A stretch of 64,000 nucleotides of DNA, from the NCBI GenBank assembly GCA_963784995.1, contig CAWATZ010000008.1:62001-126000 (forward strand), written 5' to 3'. A program made the position numbers and the translations under genes. Below the pieces are notes generated by a model, which was given only the letters and a program-made list of their open reading frames with translations, was not told the origin of the DNA and ran no database searches. This DNA comes from CAWATZ01 sp963784995. GTDB lineage: Bacteria; Planctomycetota; Planctomycetia; Gemmatales; Gemmataceae. Shown here in pieces: positions 34,118 through 41,523 of this stretch; position 1 is the first letter of the stretch; each line of letters starts with the position of its first letter.

Positions 34118-35698
34118 ATGGGCACGGCAACACGCAACAACTTCGCACGGGCCATCAGCAATGTCCGGGAGGGCATGTCGGCCGCGGACGTTCAGGCGTT
34201 GCTCGGCGAACCCGACGACATCCGCACGCCGCACGACAGCCTCGGCAGCGTCATTACCTACCGCACCAAGGCCGTCTGGTGCTACGGGACCGACGGCCAC
34301 CTGAGCACGCCGACGCTCGGCTCGGTCTTCCTGAACGAGAAAGATCAGGTGCAGTTCGTGTGCGGGGGTGGGGAGGCGCTGCCGGAGGGAGTGTTCGACG
34401 AGGGCGAACTCCGTCGTCTCCTCCGCATCCTGGACCGCGTGCCGTCCTACAATGCGGGGGAGGCGTTCGACTCGCGCCGACTGATCCAAGCGGTGAACGC
34501 CCTCCAACCGCTCGGCAAGGAACGAGCCCTCGCTGCCATCGGCGAGTACCTGAGGGTCGCCACAGCCTACACCAGTTCCGGCCGAGAGGGGATGTTTCTC
34601 GTCCTCCGCCTGCTGTTCGACGTCTCGGTGGACGCGGGCGGACAGCCGGCCATGTTCGTTGGCACCCCGTCTGGGCCGGTACCCGGCTGCCCTGCTGAGG
34701 CCCCTCGTTACCCGCTCCTCGTCTGTGACGACATCCCCCTTCTGGCTGTCAATGGCTACAGGCTTCTCGGATGTGCCCAGGATCCCACCGCCCACCTGGA
34801 TTACTTCCGCGAACGCGGGCGGCTCCGGGATGGTCCGCTCATTCCCACGGACCAACCCTTTAACTGCCTCCAGGGCGCTGAGGCCCGTTGGCCGTGGATG
34901 TTCGTGGAAGGCATCATCGACTGCCGGCGGTTGTTGGCGATGCAAGTGCTGAATCTCGTCGGCTCGGTCTACCGCCCAGCGGTCAACGAGATGGGCTACC
35001 CAGACCCATACCACGGCTGGCAGGGGAGTTCGTCGGGCTACCCAGAAGATATTTTGGCGATCTCGCGGCTCGCTATCCGCTGGGATGCCGCCCGATGCGC
35101 GTACACCACCCTGGACGGGTCTTGGCTTTCCGAAGAGGAGCAGGTCAACTACCGCAGGCAGTTCTGGGAGTTCAGTTCCACAGGGTTCAAGGTGCAGGTG
35201 GCCATCACCCGCGAGAACCACCGCTACGTCTCGGTCGGGGTCAGCATGGAAGCGGAAGGACCGGGATACGTTCCCCGGTTTCGGTTCGAGGTCTACAAGG
35301 ATCGCGCGACCGACCAGCCCGTCTGCGAGGTGTCATTTGGGGGAGTGCATGCAACGTCCGGGAGTTGGGGCGGCTCGACCGGGACGGGGCTGATCCTGCC
35401 CTTGGGGCATGAACTCCAACTGCGGGCAGTGGCAGGGGAGGAAACCAGGGTCAGCCCTATCTTCCGACCCCGTCCCTACCACCCAGTAGCGTTCTCCCCG
35501 GAGTGGCGGACTGGTATTGTGGTGGCACTCGCTCGGCAGATGTACGACAGCCAAGATTTCTCCGTGATGCCGATATTGGCGGACGCACTCCAAGACGCCG
35601 GGTGCGACAACGAGGAGATCCTGAGCCATTGTTGCAACACTTCCCTTATGCACGTGCGCGGGTGTTGGGTCGTAGATCTCGCGCTTGCAGAAGTGTAA
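34118..35698 (+). CDS. Large accessory protein with planctomycete-type C-terminal signature
   Basis: 526 aa from the ATG at 34118 (GGGGAGG upstream). The N-terminus has an SmpA/OmlA-like helix and strand (ISNVREGMSAADVQALLGEP then DDI). A large middle region is unrecognised. The C-terminus carries the block IVVALARQMYDSQDFSVMPI, LADALQDAGCDNEEILSHC and HVRGCWVVDLAL, which is common at the ends of Gemmata-type accessory proteins. It is cytoplasmic by sequence. The gene lies in the same accessory group as the SUKH and TIGR02996 genes. Function unknown. Confidence 0.7.
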   Translation: MGTATRNNFARAISNVREGMSAADVQALLGEPDDIRTPHDSLGSVITYRTKAVWCYGTDGHLSTPTLGSVFLNEKDQVQFVCGGGEALPEGVFDEGELRRLLRILDRVPSYNAGEAFDSRRLIQAVNALQPLGKERALAAIGEYLRVATAYTSSGREGMFLVLRLLFDVSVDAGGQPAMFVGTPSGPVPGCPAEAPRYPLLVCDDIPLLAVNGYRLLGCAQDPTAHLDYFRERGRLRDGPLIPTDQPFNCLQGAEARWPWMFVEGIIDCRRLLAMQVLNLVGSVYRPAVNEMGYPDPYHGWQGSSSGYPEDILAISRLAIRWDAARCAYTTLDGSWLSEEEQVNYRRQFWEFSSTGFKVQVAITRENHRYVSVGVSMEAEGPGYVPRFRFEVYKDRATDQPVCEVSFGGVHATSGSWGGSTGTGLILPLGHELQLRAVAGEETRVSPIFRPRPYHPVAFSPEWRTGIVVALARQMYDSQDFSVMPILADALQDAGCDNEEILSHCCNTSLMHVRGCWVVDLALAEV

Positions 35699-36166
35699 CG
35701 TGAGCGAACAATCCACTTCTGTGGAAGTTGGGGCCATGACGCCTGACCTCATTTGACGCTAACCCAGACCCCCTAACGCCGTAGAGCTTCACCGTACTGC
35801 CCGGCTTTAGGGCGTTATCCGCAGTGGACTACGGGGGAGTCGGGGTGGCCATAGCCGCTGCACTCGCCGGAATCGGCGGCCAAACCACATTCTCTACGTG
35901 CTTCGGTCCCGACCACCGCCGCGCGCAACGTAGGTTCGTCAATCTCCTCCGGTCACGTCGATCGAAGCACCGAACTACCCGGGGACCCACCAAACAGTCG
36001 TGACCAAAAAAGATGCAGGACAAAACCAACCTGCCCACGCCGGCTGCAAGCGGATCGGCGAGAAGTGCGTCCTTGGTCCGGAAAGGGGTCCGGAAAGATG
36101 TACCGTTGAAAGTCAAGAGCCGTCCGTCGTGATGACGGATTTTTTTTGTCTTTCCTCTTCGGGTTG
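35699..36166. other. Intergenic region with repeat copy B and an attC-like palindrome
   Basis: 468 bp with no convincing gene. It holds a TAACGCC...GGCGTTA pair (about 35778-35818) and a partial copy of the long repeat family (35915-36085). A T8 run follows at about 36140. Confidence 0.55.
35915..36085 (+). repeat. Long repeat family, copy B (partial)
   Basis: Shares CCGCGCGCAACG, CACCGAACTACCCGGGGAC, CACCAAACAGTCG, AGATGCAGGACAAAACCAAC and CGAGCGGATCGGC-type segments with 40050-40205 and 43062-43170. Similarity stops at about 36073-36085, where the first GGTCCGGAAAGG occurs, near the IS110-type gene. Confidence 0.75.
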
Positions 36167-37933
36167 TCAAACGGTTCCCCTAACGGGTTCCTCTTCTCTG
36201 TTCCGGTGGAGATGGAACGTCTCCGCTAAATGCAACGCGGCCTCGTAAAGAGGCAAGCCCTGCACTGCCGCCCATAAGTCCAGGACGTTGCCGTGCGCCC
36301 CGCACTCCGCCTGGAAGCACTGGAACACATTCTTGCCCAGATGCACGGAGAATGTCCTCTCCTTCGCACCCATCGGACCATGCACGGGGCAGCAGCCCCG
36401 CAGCTGCTGGCCACGGCCTCGTAGACCCTCAAACAATCCCAGGTGACGCAGCACCTGCTCCAACGTGATTTGTTCCCGCAGGAAGGCGAAATCCACCGGC
36501 GGCCGCGCCGCCGGCTGAGCCGGCGCGGGCTTGACAGGCGGCGCGCTGGCTTCTACGGTGGAGGCAGCCGTGGTGACCACTGGCTGTGCAGGCGATGCCT
36601 GTGTGTGGCCCACGGCTTGTTCGTTGCTGGCACCCACTCCCACCGTCAGCGGGGTGGCCGGCGCCGCCGGCGCCGCGGCGGGAGCTGGGTCCGGACGCGG
36701 CTCCCAAGCATAGTGGTTGTCGTCGAAAGGACGGTTGGTCTTCCAGACGGCGAAGACCAGGTGCAGCAGCTTGCGCATGCAGTGCCCCAGGGCCACGTCG
36801 CCGCGTTTGCCCTTGGCTTTGAGGCGGTGGTACAAGGCCCGCACGGCCGGATTATGCACGCTGGCCGTGCGGGCCGCATTCCACAGGTAGCCGCGGACCA
36901 GATCATTGCCTTTCATCGACATGTGCTGCGTGCCCGGCGGCAACGGCCGGCCCTGCTTATCGACGCCGGAGCTGTCTTCCTGCGGGAAGACGCCGAAGTA
37001 GCCGACCAACTGCTCGGGGCTGTCGAAGCGGTCGATGGCGACGATCTTGGCCACCAAGACCGCGGCGGTGGCCGTGCCAATGCCGGGGATCGTGACCACC
37101 TGTTGGTGGCCAGAGGGCGGTAGCTGGGCGAACGCCTCTTCGAGCAACTGGCGCAGCTTGTCCTCATGCAGCAAGCACTGACGTACGCCCGTCACCAGCT
37201 CGCGCACGAGTGTCTCGGCGACGGCGCCACGCAGAGAGCCGACCGAGTGCTTGGCTGCCTGGTGCAGCGGCTGGGCCTGGTCCTTGGGGAGATAAGGAAT
37301 CTCTTCCAGTGACTGGAGGTGGGCGTGGGCAAGGCGTTCGGCGGTGGGATAGCGGTCGAGCAAGTGCAGCAGCCAGTGGGCGGAGAAGTCCTCGGCGAGG
37401 GTGGCCAACTCCGGGAAGACACGGGCCATGAGGTTGTGCAGGCGGTTGATGGCCTGGGTGGTCTGCTTGACCTGAGCCTGCAAGCGGGCGCTGATCTCGC
37501 GGAGCAAGGCGAGCTGGGGCGGGACGGCCGGGGTGGGTCCAGGCAGCTCGACGATGGCGAAGCGGGCCATGGCCTGGCTCTCGGTGTCGTCGGTGGTGCG
37601 TTTGGGGAAGTGGGCCTTCTGGTAGTCCTTGTTGCGTTTGGGCTCGCCGACAGAGAGGGTCAGGGGCAGGGCCAGGCCGCGCAGGAAGAGTTCGAGGTTG
37701 GCGGCGTACTGGCCGGCGGCGTCGAGGCGGACGTGGAAATGGGCGTGGGGATGTTGGCGGTGTAATTGTTCGAGGCGTTGCTGGAGAGCCTGATAGCCGG
37801 CCTGATTCTCGAGGACGGTGAGGGGCTTGGCAGCGGGTTGGCGATCGGGACGGAGGAAGGAGACGCGATGGCCGTAGCGTGCGGTGTCGATGCCGACGCC
37901 GATGCGGTCGAGCGGAGTCGTGGAGACAGTCAT
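36167..37933 (-). CDS. IS110-family transposase fused to a CHC2 (DnaG-type) zinc finger
   Basis: 588 aa. The N-terminus is the RuvC-like IS110 domain, beginning DRIGVGIDTARYG (D16), with D71 (VRLDAAGQYA) and a TTDDTES motif (D115, E118). The usual tetrad is D-E-D-D, so here it reads D-D-D-E. The transposase-20 region follows (IPGIGTATAAVLVAKI, RFDSPEQLVGYFGVFPQ, serine in DSSGVD, KGNDLVRGYLWNAA). After a Pro/Ala-rich linker (about 415-480) comes a CHC2 zinc finger: C515-x2-H518, C539-x4-C544, then GNVLDLWAAVQ. CHC2 fingers belong to DNA primases. The ATG at 37933 has AGGAG upstream. Confidence 0.85.
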   Translation of the reverse strand: MTVSTTPLDRIGVGIDTARYGHRVSFLRPDRQPAAKPLTVLENQAGYQALQQRLEQLHRQHPHAHFHVRLDAAGQYAANLELFLRGLALPLTLSVGEPKRNKDYQKAHFPKRTTDDTESQAMARFAIVELPGPTPAVPPQLALLREISARLQAQVKQTTQAINRLHNLMARVFPELATLAEDFSAHWLLHLLDRYPTAERLAHAHLQSLEEIPYLPKDQAQPLHQAAKHSVGSLRGAVAETLVRELVTGVRQCLLHEDKLRQLLEEAFAQLPPSGHQQVVTIPGIGTATAAVLVAKIVAIDRFDSPEQLVGYFGVFPQEDSSGVDKQGRPLPPGTQHMSMKGNDLVRGYLWNAARTASVHNPAVRALYHRLKAKGKRGDVALGHCMRKLLHLVFAVWKTNRPFDDNHYAWEPRPDPAPAAAPAAPATPLTVGVGASNEQAVGHTQASPAQPVVTTAASTVEASAPPVKPAPAQPAARPPVDFAFLREQITLEQVLRHLGLFEGLRGRGQQLRGCCPVHGPMGAKERTFSVHLGKNVFQCFQAECGAHGNVLDLWAAVQGLPLYEAALHLAETFHLHRNREEEPVRGTV

Positions 37934-38215
37934 GGAGATTACTCCTGGGTGCCAGGAACAACACGGCCTTGAAAAGGAGGCGCTGTTGGCAGGGTCGAAG
38001 AAGAGGCGTGAGCGTCCTCCGGTATGACTTTGGCCTGGGAATCCTTGTGATAAGCGGTCGGGGCCGCAGCATGTACCAACACCTTGCGCCAAAGGCCGGA
38101 GGGAGCAATCTTTCCGAAGAGGTCAAGCCTCAGGGGGACGCCAGAACTCCTCACGACACTACCGCCGGTTACTATTGCAGAAACCGGCTAACATGACCAT
38201 ACAAGGGGACGCATG
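37934..38215 (-). ncRNA. Candidate bridge-RNA region upstream of the IS110-type transposase
   Basis: 282 bp of non-coding DNA between the transposase start and the distal direct repeat. In characterised IS110-group elements this end encodes the structured bridge RNA that pairs with target and donor DNA. I see local complementarities, for example GCGTGAGCGTCCTCC against GGGGGACGCC, but have not folded it. Confidence 0.35.
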
Positions 38216-38217
38216 GG

Positions 38218-38280
38218 TCCGGAAAGGAGACGCATGTATTTTCACAAACCATCGTGAAAATACATGCGTCCCCTTCCGGG
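38218..38280. repeat. Palindromic element with 17-bp perfect stem
   Basis: GACGCATGTATTTTCAC (38229-38245) and its complement (38254-38270), 8-nt loop, extended by imperfect pairing through CCGGAAAGG / CCCCTTCCGG. A direct GACGCATG copy lies just upstream at 38208. It borders the candidate IS110 element. Confidence 0.75.
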
Positions 38281-38411
38281 CCCGGGCCGAGCAGAACTTG
38301 ACGCGCTTGTGGACGGAGCAAGGCGACAAGCTCTGTGCGCAGTTCGGCATGGATTCCAAGGTGGTGGCGTTCCTCGCCAAGGTGGCCGAGGCTGGCCAAA
38401 CGCCAACCTGA
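38281..38411 (+). pseudogene. Short 3' gene fragment
   Basis: The frame ending at 38411 reads RAEQNLTRLWTEQGDKLCAQ then FGMDSKVVAFLAKVAEAGQT. This has normal protein composition, unlike the palindromic sequence in front of it. It looks like the last about 43 residues of a gene whose 5' part was lost. Family not recognised. Confidence 0.4.
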
Positions 38412-38494
38412 TTCGATTCGCCAGCCCGCCAAAGTCGCTGACTTTGCGTAAGGTTTTGCCGGAGGGGCCCGGCCCTCCGGTGGCCGGCCCGCGG

Positions 38495-39319
38495 TCATTC
38501 GCTCTTGCCCGGCTCCGTCGGCATCGGAAAGCGTTTTTGAATCCACGTTTGCCACAGCGGCGTTTCGCGGGCGACGTTTCCGGCCGCTTGATCGCCGTAG
38601 AAGTAGAAGTTGAACGTCACCAGGACCGAGCCGGGGATGGTCATGATGCCCAGGGCGGCGGTGCCGGGCCCCGGCTTGTCGAGCCGCAACAGGGCGCCGC
38701 ACGGACTCTGGCTGACGTGCTCCACCACGCCGCCAAGCGCCGGGACGCCTGCCGGAACGGCCCAGCGCTGCCCGACACCCACGCCGTTCAGCCCCAGTGC
38801 CGCGGTCAGCGTCGCCCAGGCCTCCGCCGCGGTTCCCGCGACCGGAGCCATGACCTGCATGATCGCGGATCGCTGGCCGCGGAAGTGCGTGAGATAGATC
38901 CGCAAGATGCGGAAGATGCCGGGCCAGCCGGATTCGGCGCCGTCCAGTTGCTTGTCCCAGTCGTCCGTGCTGGCGAAGAGGCTGTTCACCACACGGACGA
39001 CGCAGACGCCGCCCGCCCGTGCTTCGACGCTGAACTCGGTCGCGATCGGCGGCGAGCCCGGGACCCAACCGTCGGCCTCCCTGGCGAACAGCCGGGGCGG
39101 ATCCCAGGCCGTCACCACGGAGTGCGACTCCATGCCCGGGCCGAAGTTCAACTTCACCGCGACGGGCTTCCCGCTCTGCTCCTCGAACTCTGCCGGCACG
39201 AACCAGGACGAAATACCCGGTCCGGTGGCGATGGCCTGCCAGACTTCCTCCGGCGTGCCGGGGATCTCGACTTCGACCTGGATTGAACGGCGGCCGGAGG
39301 CTTCTTTCTTCACGCTCAT
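38495..39319 (-). CDS. SRPBCC (AHSA1/START-like) domain protein
   Basis: 274 aa. The N-terminal half is a clear SRPBCC fold: VEVEIPGTPEEVWQAIATGP, ISSWFVPAEFEE, VTAWDPPRLFARE and a late helix including GWPGIFRILRIYL. The second half (about 160-274) looks like a diverged second copy or a fused domain. Such proteins bind hydrophobic ligands. The ATG overlaps the stop of the upstream ArsR-type regulator by 4 bp. This regulator + AHSA1 pairing is common, and the pair should be co-transcribed under the ArsR operator. Confidence 0.85.
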   Translation of the reverse strand: MSVKKEASGRRSIQVEVEIPGTPEEVWQAIATGPGISSWFVPAEFEEQSGKPVAVKLNFGPGMESHSVVTAWDPPRLFAREADGWVPGSPPIATEFSVEARAGGVCVVRVVNSLFASTDDWDKQLDGAESGWPGIFRILRIYLTHFRGQRSAIMQVMAPVAGTAAEAWATLTAALGLNGVGVGQRWAVPAGVPALGGVVEHVSQSPCGALLRLDKPGPGTAALGIMTIPGSVLVTFNFYFYGDQAAGNVARETPLWQTWIQKRFPMPTEPGKSE

Positions 39320-39918
39320 GATGGCTCCTTGGGATCGGATTTCTCCGGCAGAGGGTGCGCCACGACCACCAGGCGATGCGCGCGGCCGCCGGGGGCGGAT
39401 TCATCGTGATACTTTGAAACGAGTTTCGTGATGGCCTCGGTGAGTTCGTTGCTGAAAGCCGCCCGGTCCGTCGGCGACCGGAAGCGAACCTCGGTATCCA
39501 CCGCCAGGGTCGCCAGGCGTTTGCCCTCCTCTTGCGCACGACGGACGAGGTCGCCCACCTCGCGGACGACCCGTGCGCCCAGGGCGATGAGATAGCTCGC
39601 GGACAGCCGATCGACTTCCCGATGCGGATCAACGGCGACCGGGCCCAGGGCGCTCGGCGAAACGACGTAGGAAGCAGCCGTCGCCACGAGCAGCCGTTCC
39701 GTCAGCCCGCCCCACTTGCGTTCCTCGGCCAGCCGCACCAGTCCGTGCGCCTCCAGCGCGTGCAGATGGTAGTTGATCTTCTGCCGAGCCAGGCCGACCC
39801 GCGTGGCCAACGTCGCCGCCGAGGCGGGCGCGACTAGCTCGGAGAGGAGTCGACTCCGGATGGGCTCCAGGGCCACCGTCGCCGCCGCCGGATCATCGAT
39901 GACTTGGATGTCGAGCAT
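39316..39918 (-). CDS. ArsR-type winged-helix transcriptional regulator
   Basis: 200 aa. The helix-turn-helix occupies about residues 15-85 (IRSRLLSELVAPASAATLAT, RVGLARQKINYHLHALEAHG, LVRLAEERKWGG), as in HTH_20/ArsR proteins. There is no metal-binding Cys motif, so it is not a classic metal sensor. The C-terminal half is helical. The ATG at 39918 lies 16 bp from a perfect palindrome (39934-39953), a likely self-binding site. It is followed with overlap by the SRPBCC gene, which it probably controls. Confidence 0.85.
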   Translation of the reverse strand: MLDIQVIDDPAAATVALEPIRSRLLSELVAPASAATLATRVGLARQKINYHLHALEAHGLVRLAEERKWGGLTERLLVATAASYVVSPSALGPVAVDPHREVDRLSASYLIALGARVVREVGDLVRRAQEEGKRLATLAVDTEVRFRSPTDRAAFSNELTEAITKLVSKYHDESAPGGRAHRLVVVAHPLPEKSDPKEPS

Positions 39919-39933
39919 GAGGAGATGGTAGCA

Positions 39934-39953
39934 TTGACAATTTTTTTTGTCAA
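39934..39953 (-). promoter_or_regulatory. Candidate ArsR operator
   Basis: TTGACAA-N6-TTGTCAA is a perfect 7-bp inverted repeat around a T6 centre (minus strand A-tract), 16 bp upstream of the ArsR start codon. The minus-strand TTGACA may also serve as a -35 element. Confidence 0.7.
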
Positions 39954-40095
39954 GCATGGATCAAGGCTTTTTCTGCCGAATTCGCGGAGTCGATGGCGTG
40001 CCGCACAATTGTGAAATTGCGGCGAAGTCTCCTCCTCCGGCCGCTGGTCGGACCGCCGCGCGCAACGGCCCGGCGTGCTTCGGTCACGTGCGACC

Positions 40096-40644
40096 GAAGC
40101 ACCGAACTACCCGGTGATACACCAAACAGTCGCGAACAAAGAAGATGCAGGACAAACCCAACCTGCCCACGCTGGCTGCGAGCGGATCGGCTAGGAGCGC
40201 GTCTTTGACCCCGGCTGCTTTTTTCCTGACCAGCACGGCTTTTGGAGAAGAGCCAGGAGAGGACCGGAAGCGAAGGCGTGTGCTGCTGGCGTGGTGGCGG
40301 TATCGCTTTTTTGTCATCGGTGGGGCGTTGGGTGACACGGCTGGGCATCTCCTGGCCAGACCGCCACGCAAAAGCGCCGTTGGCGGTGTGGCGGCCTCAG
40401 CTCCTGGGTCTCCGCGGCGTCCCAGCCCTCCCCAAAATGCGTGACGGTCCGCGTTTTCCCTTGCGAAGTCTGGCACCTGGCGGCTACAACGGAAGCATTG
40501 AGGACCGGATGACCGACCAAACAGCACTCCGACAAGGGGAATCAAGAGATGAAACCGCAGCTGGCGATGACCTGTCTATGCACCGCTGTCGTCTGGGGCA
40601 CGACCGTGCGGGCCGCGGACGAACTCGGGTCGATTCCGCCGGGG
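40096..40644 (+). repeat. Long direct repeat, copy C (left flank of cargo)
   Basis: 549 bp, about 95% identical by eye to 43062-43611. The last 180 bp differ at only a couple of positions. It contains the TTTTTTGTCATC block, the AGACCGCCA hairpin, the promoter/leader and the first 32 codons of the gene found intact at 43516. Similarity to copy B extends further left, to about 40050. Confidence 0.9.
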
Positions 40645-40647
40645 TGA
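40549..40647 (+). pseudogene. Duplicated 5' end of the thioredoxin-like gene
   Basis: Thirty-two codons identical to the start of the gene at 43516 except for one change (Ala to Thr at codon 18), including the whole signal peptide. A TGA at 40645-40647 follows directly at the point where the duplication ends. It could still yield a secreted 32-residue peptide. Confidence 0.75.
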
Positions 40648-40894
40648 GCGCACGAACACGCGAACCGGCGACGGAATTCGTTCTTGACCTGGAGGAAGTG
40701 ACCGCACAAAATAACAGTGGCTTTCGTGCTGTCCTCGCGCCAAAAGGCTGACGACGTACGTGACTCGGCCCCATGTTACCAGCGCGGGGTCGTTTCCATT
40801 AACATTCGGTCCGCCCCGTGGGATGCCTGGGGAGCCGATGAAGTCTCTCGAAGCCCAGTCGCCGCAACCTCAAGCCCGGTGAGGAGGTCTGCAA

Positions 40895-41521
40895 ATGACC
40901 ACCAGGAGTATGAACGAGTGGACAGTGATTCCTCTGAGACTGCTTGAGGTTCCCCCGGGTGACGATTGGCTGGCGGGACCATCGCGCTCAACGATGAAAA
41001 GCCGCTCAAGGTTCGCAGATGCACAGCTTGAGTTACCCACGCCAGAAAAGGCGCAAGTTCTCTACTTCGACCTGAAACGGTTAACCGGGTGGGAAGACGT
41101 CGTTGACTCGGTGGTGAACTGGGCTCGGCGTTATCACCAGGCTCTCCCCAGGGAGACCACGCCAGCGACGCTGGTGGCCATCGGAACGAAAGTCAGGAAC
41201 GAGGGACGGCGACGCCTCTTGGCAGAGAATGTCTATTACCTGAACGAAGGGCGCCGCACCCTGCAACGGGTGATGGGAAGCGGAGATCGGACCCAGCAGA
41301 TTGCCAGGCTGATTCAGAGCCTGTCTGGATCTTTCATCCTTACCGCTGTTCCGCCTGCCCCGGCGGCCACGGGCGCAGCAAGCCCGCACTCAGGCTCTCC
41401 CAAGCCATCGGCGTCTGATTGGGATGCCTACACCGTGCGCCCCCAGCACGTAGACCCCGGAGAAGTCGAAACCCTCTTCCAGAAGCTCAGCAAACCGGAT
41501 GGCCTGGAAAGAGACCATTAA
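40895..41521 (+). CDS. Unknown protein, first gene of repeat-flanked cargo
   Basis: 208 aa, ATG 40895 with GAGGAGG 7 nt upstream. I do not recognise the family. It is soluble with no signal. The central part is helical (WEDVVDSVVNWARRYHQALP, NEGRRTLQRVMGSGDRTQQI), followed by a Pro/Ala/Ser-rich linker (about 155-175) and a C-terminal segment DPGEVETLFQKLSKPDG. A 14-codon open frame (MKSLEAQSPQPQAR) ends in the ribosome-binding site. The next gene starts 2 nt after the stop, so they form an operon. Both genes lie between 550-bp direct repeats, which suggests they arrived together. Confidence 0.65.
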   Translation: MTTRSMNEWTVIPLRLLEVPPGDDWLAGPSRSTMKSRSRFADAQLELPTPEKAQVLYFDLKRLTGWEDVVDSVVNWARRYHQALPRETTPATLVAIGTKVRNEGRRRLLAENVYYLNEGRRTLQRVMGSGDRTQQIARLIQSLSGSFILTAVPPAPAATGAASPHSGSPKPSASDWDAYTVRPQHVDPGEVETLFQKLSKPDGLERDH

Positions 41522-41523
41522 GA

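Larger units (their letters stand above)
36075..38227 (-). mobile_element. Candidate IS110-type element (boundaries tentative)
   Basis: The transposase gene is flanked by a 12-bp direct repeat GGTCCGGAAAGG at 36075-36086 and 38216-38227. The non-coding stretch upstream of the gene (37934-38215) has the size and place of the bridge-RNA-bearing end of IS110-group elements. The left side ends in a copy of a chromosomal repeat family. The borders are an inference from the direct repeats. Confidence 0.45.

Noticed and set aside
35829..36170. Minus-strand open frame across repeat copy B
   Set aside because: The other copies of the repeat do not keep this frame, and the composition is not protein-like.
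36443..37123. Long plus-strand open frames opposite the IS110-type transposase
   Set aside because: They are Arg/Ala/Gly-rich antisense frames of a GC-rich gene, with no family features.
38175..38411. Complete small gene starting at 38175
   Set aside because: The first 30 codons lie in a palindrome and only the last about 43 codons look protein-like, so it is listed as a fragment.
40660..40751. Possible gene end reading EFVLDLEEVTAQNNSGFRAV
   Set aside because: The stretch looks somewhat protein-like, but it is only about 30 codons, has no start, and matches nothing I recognise.
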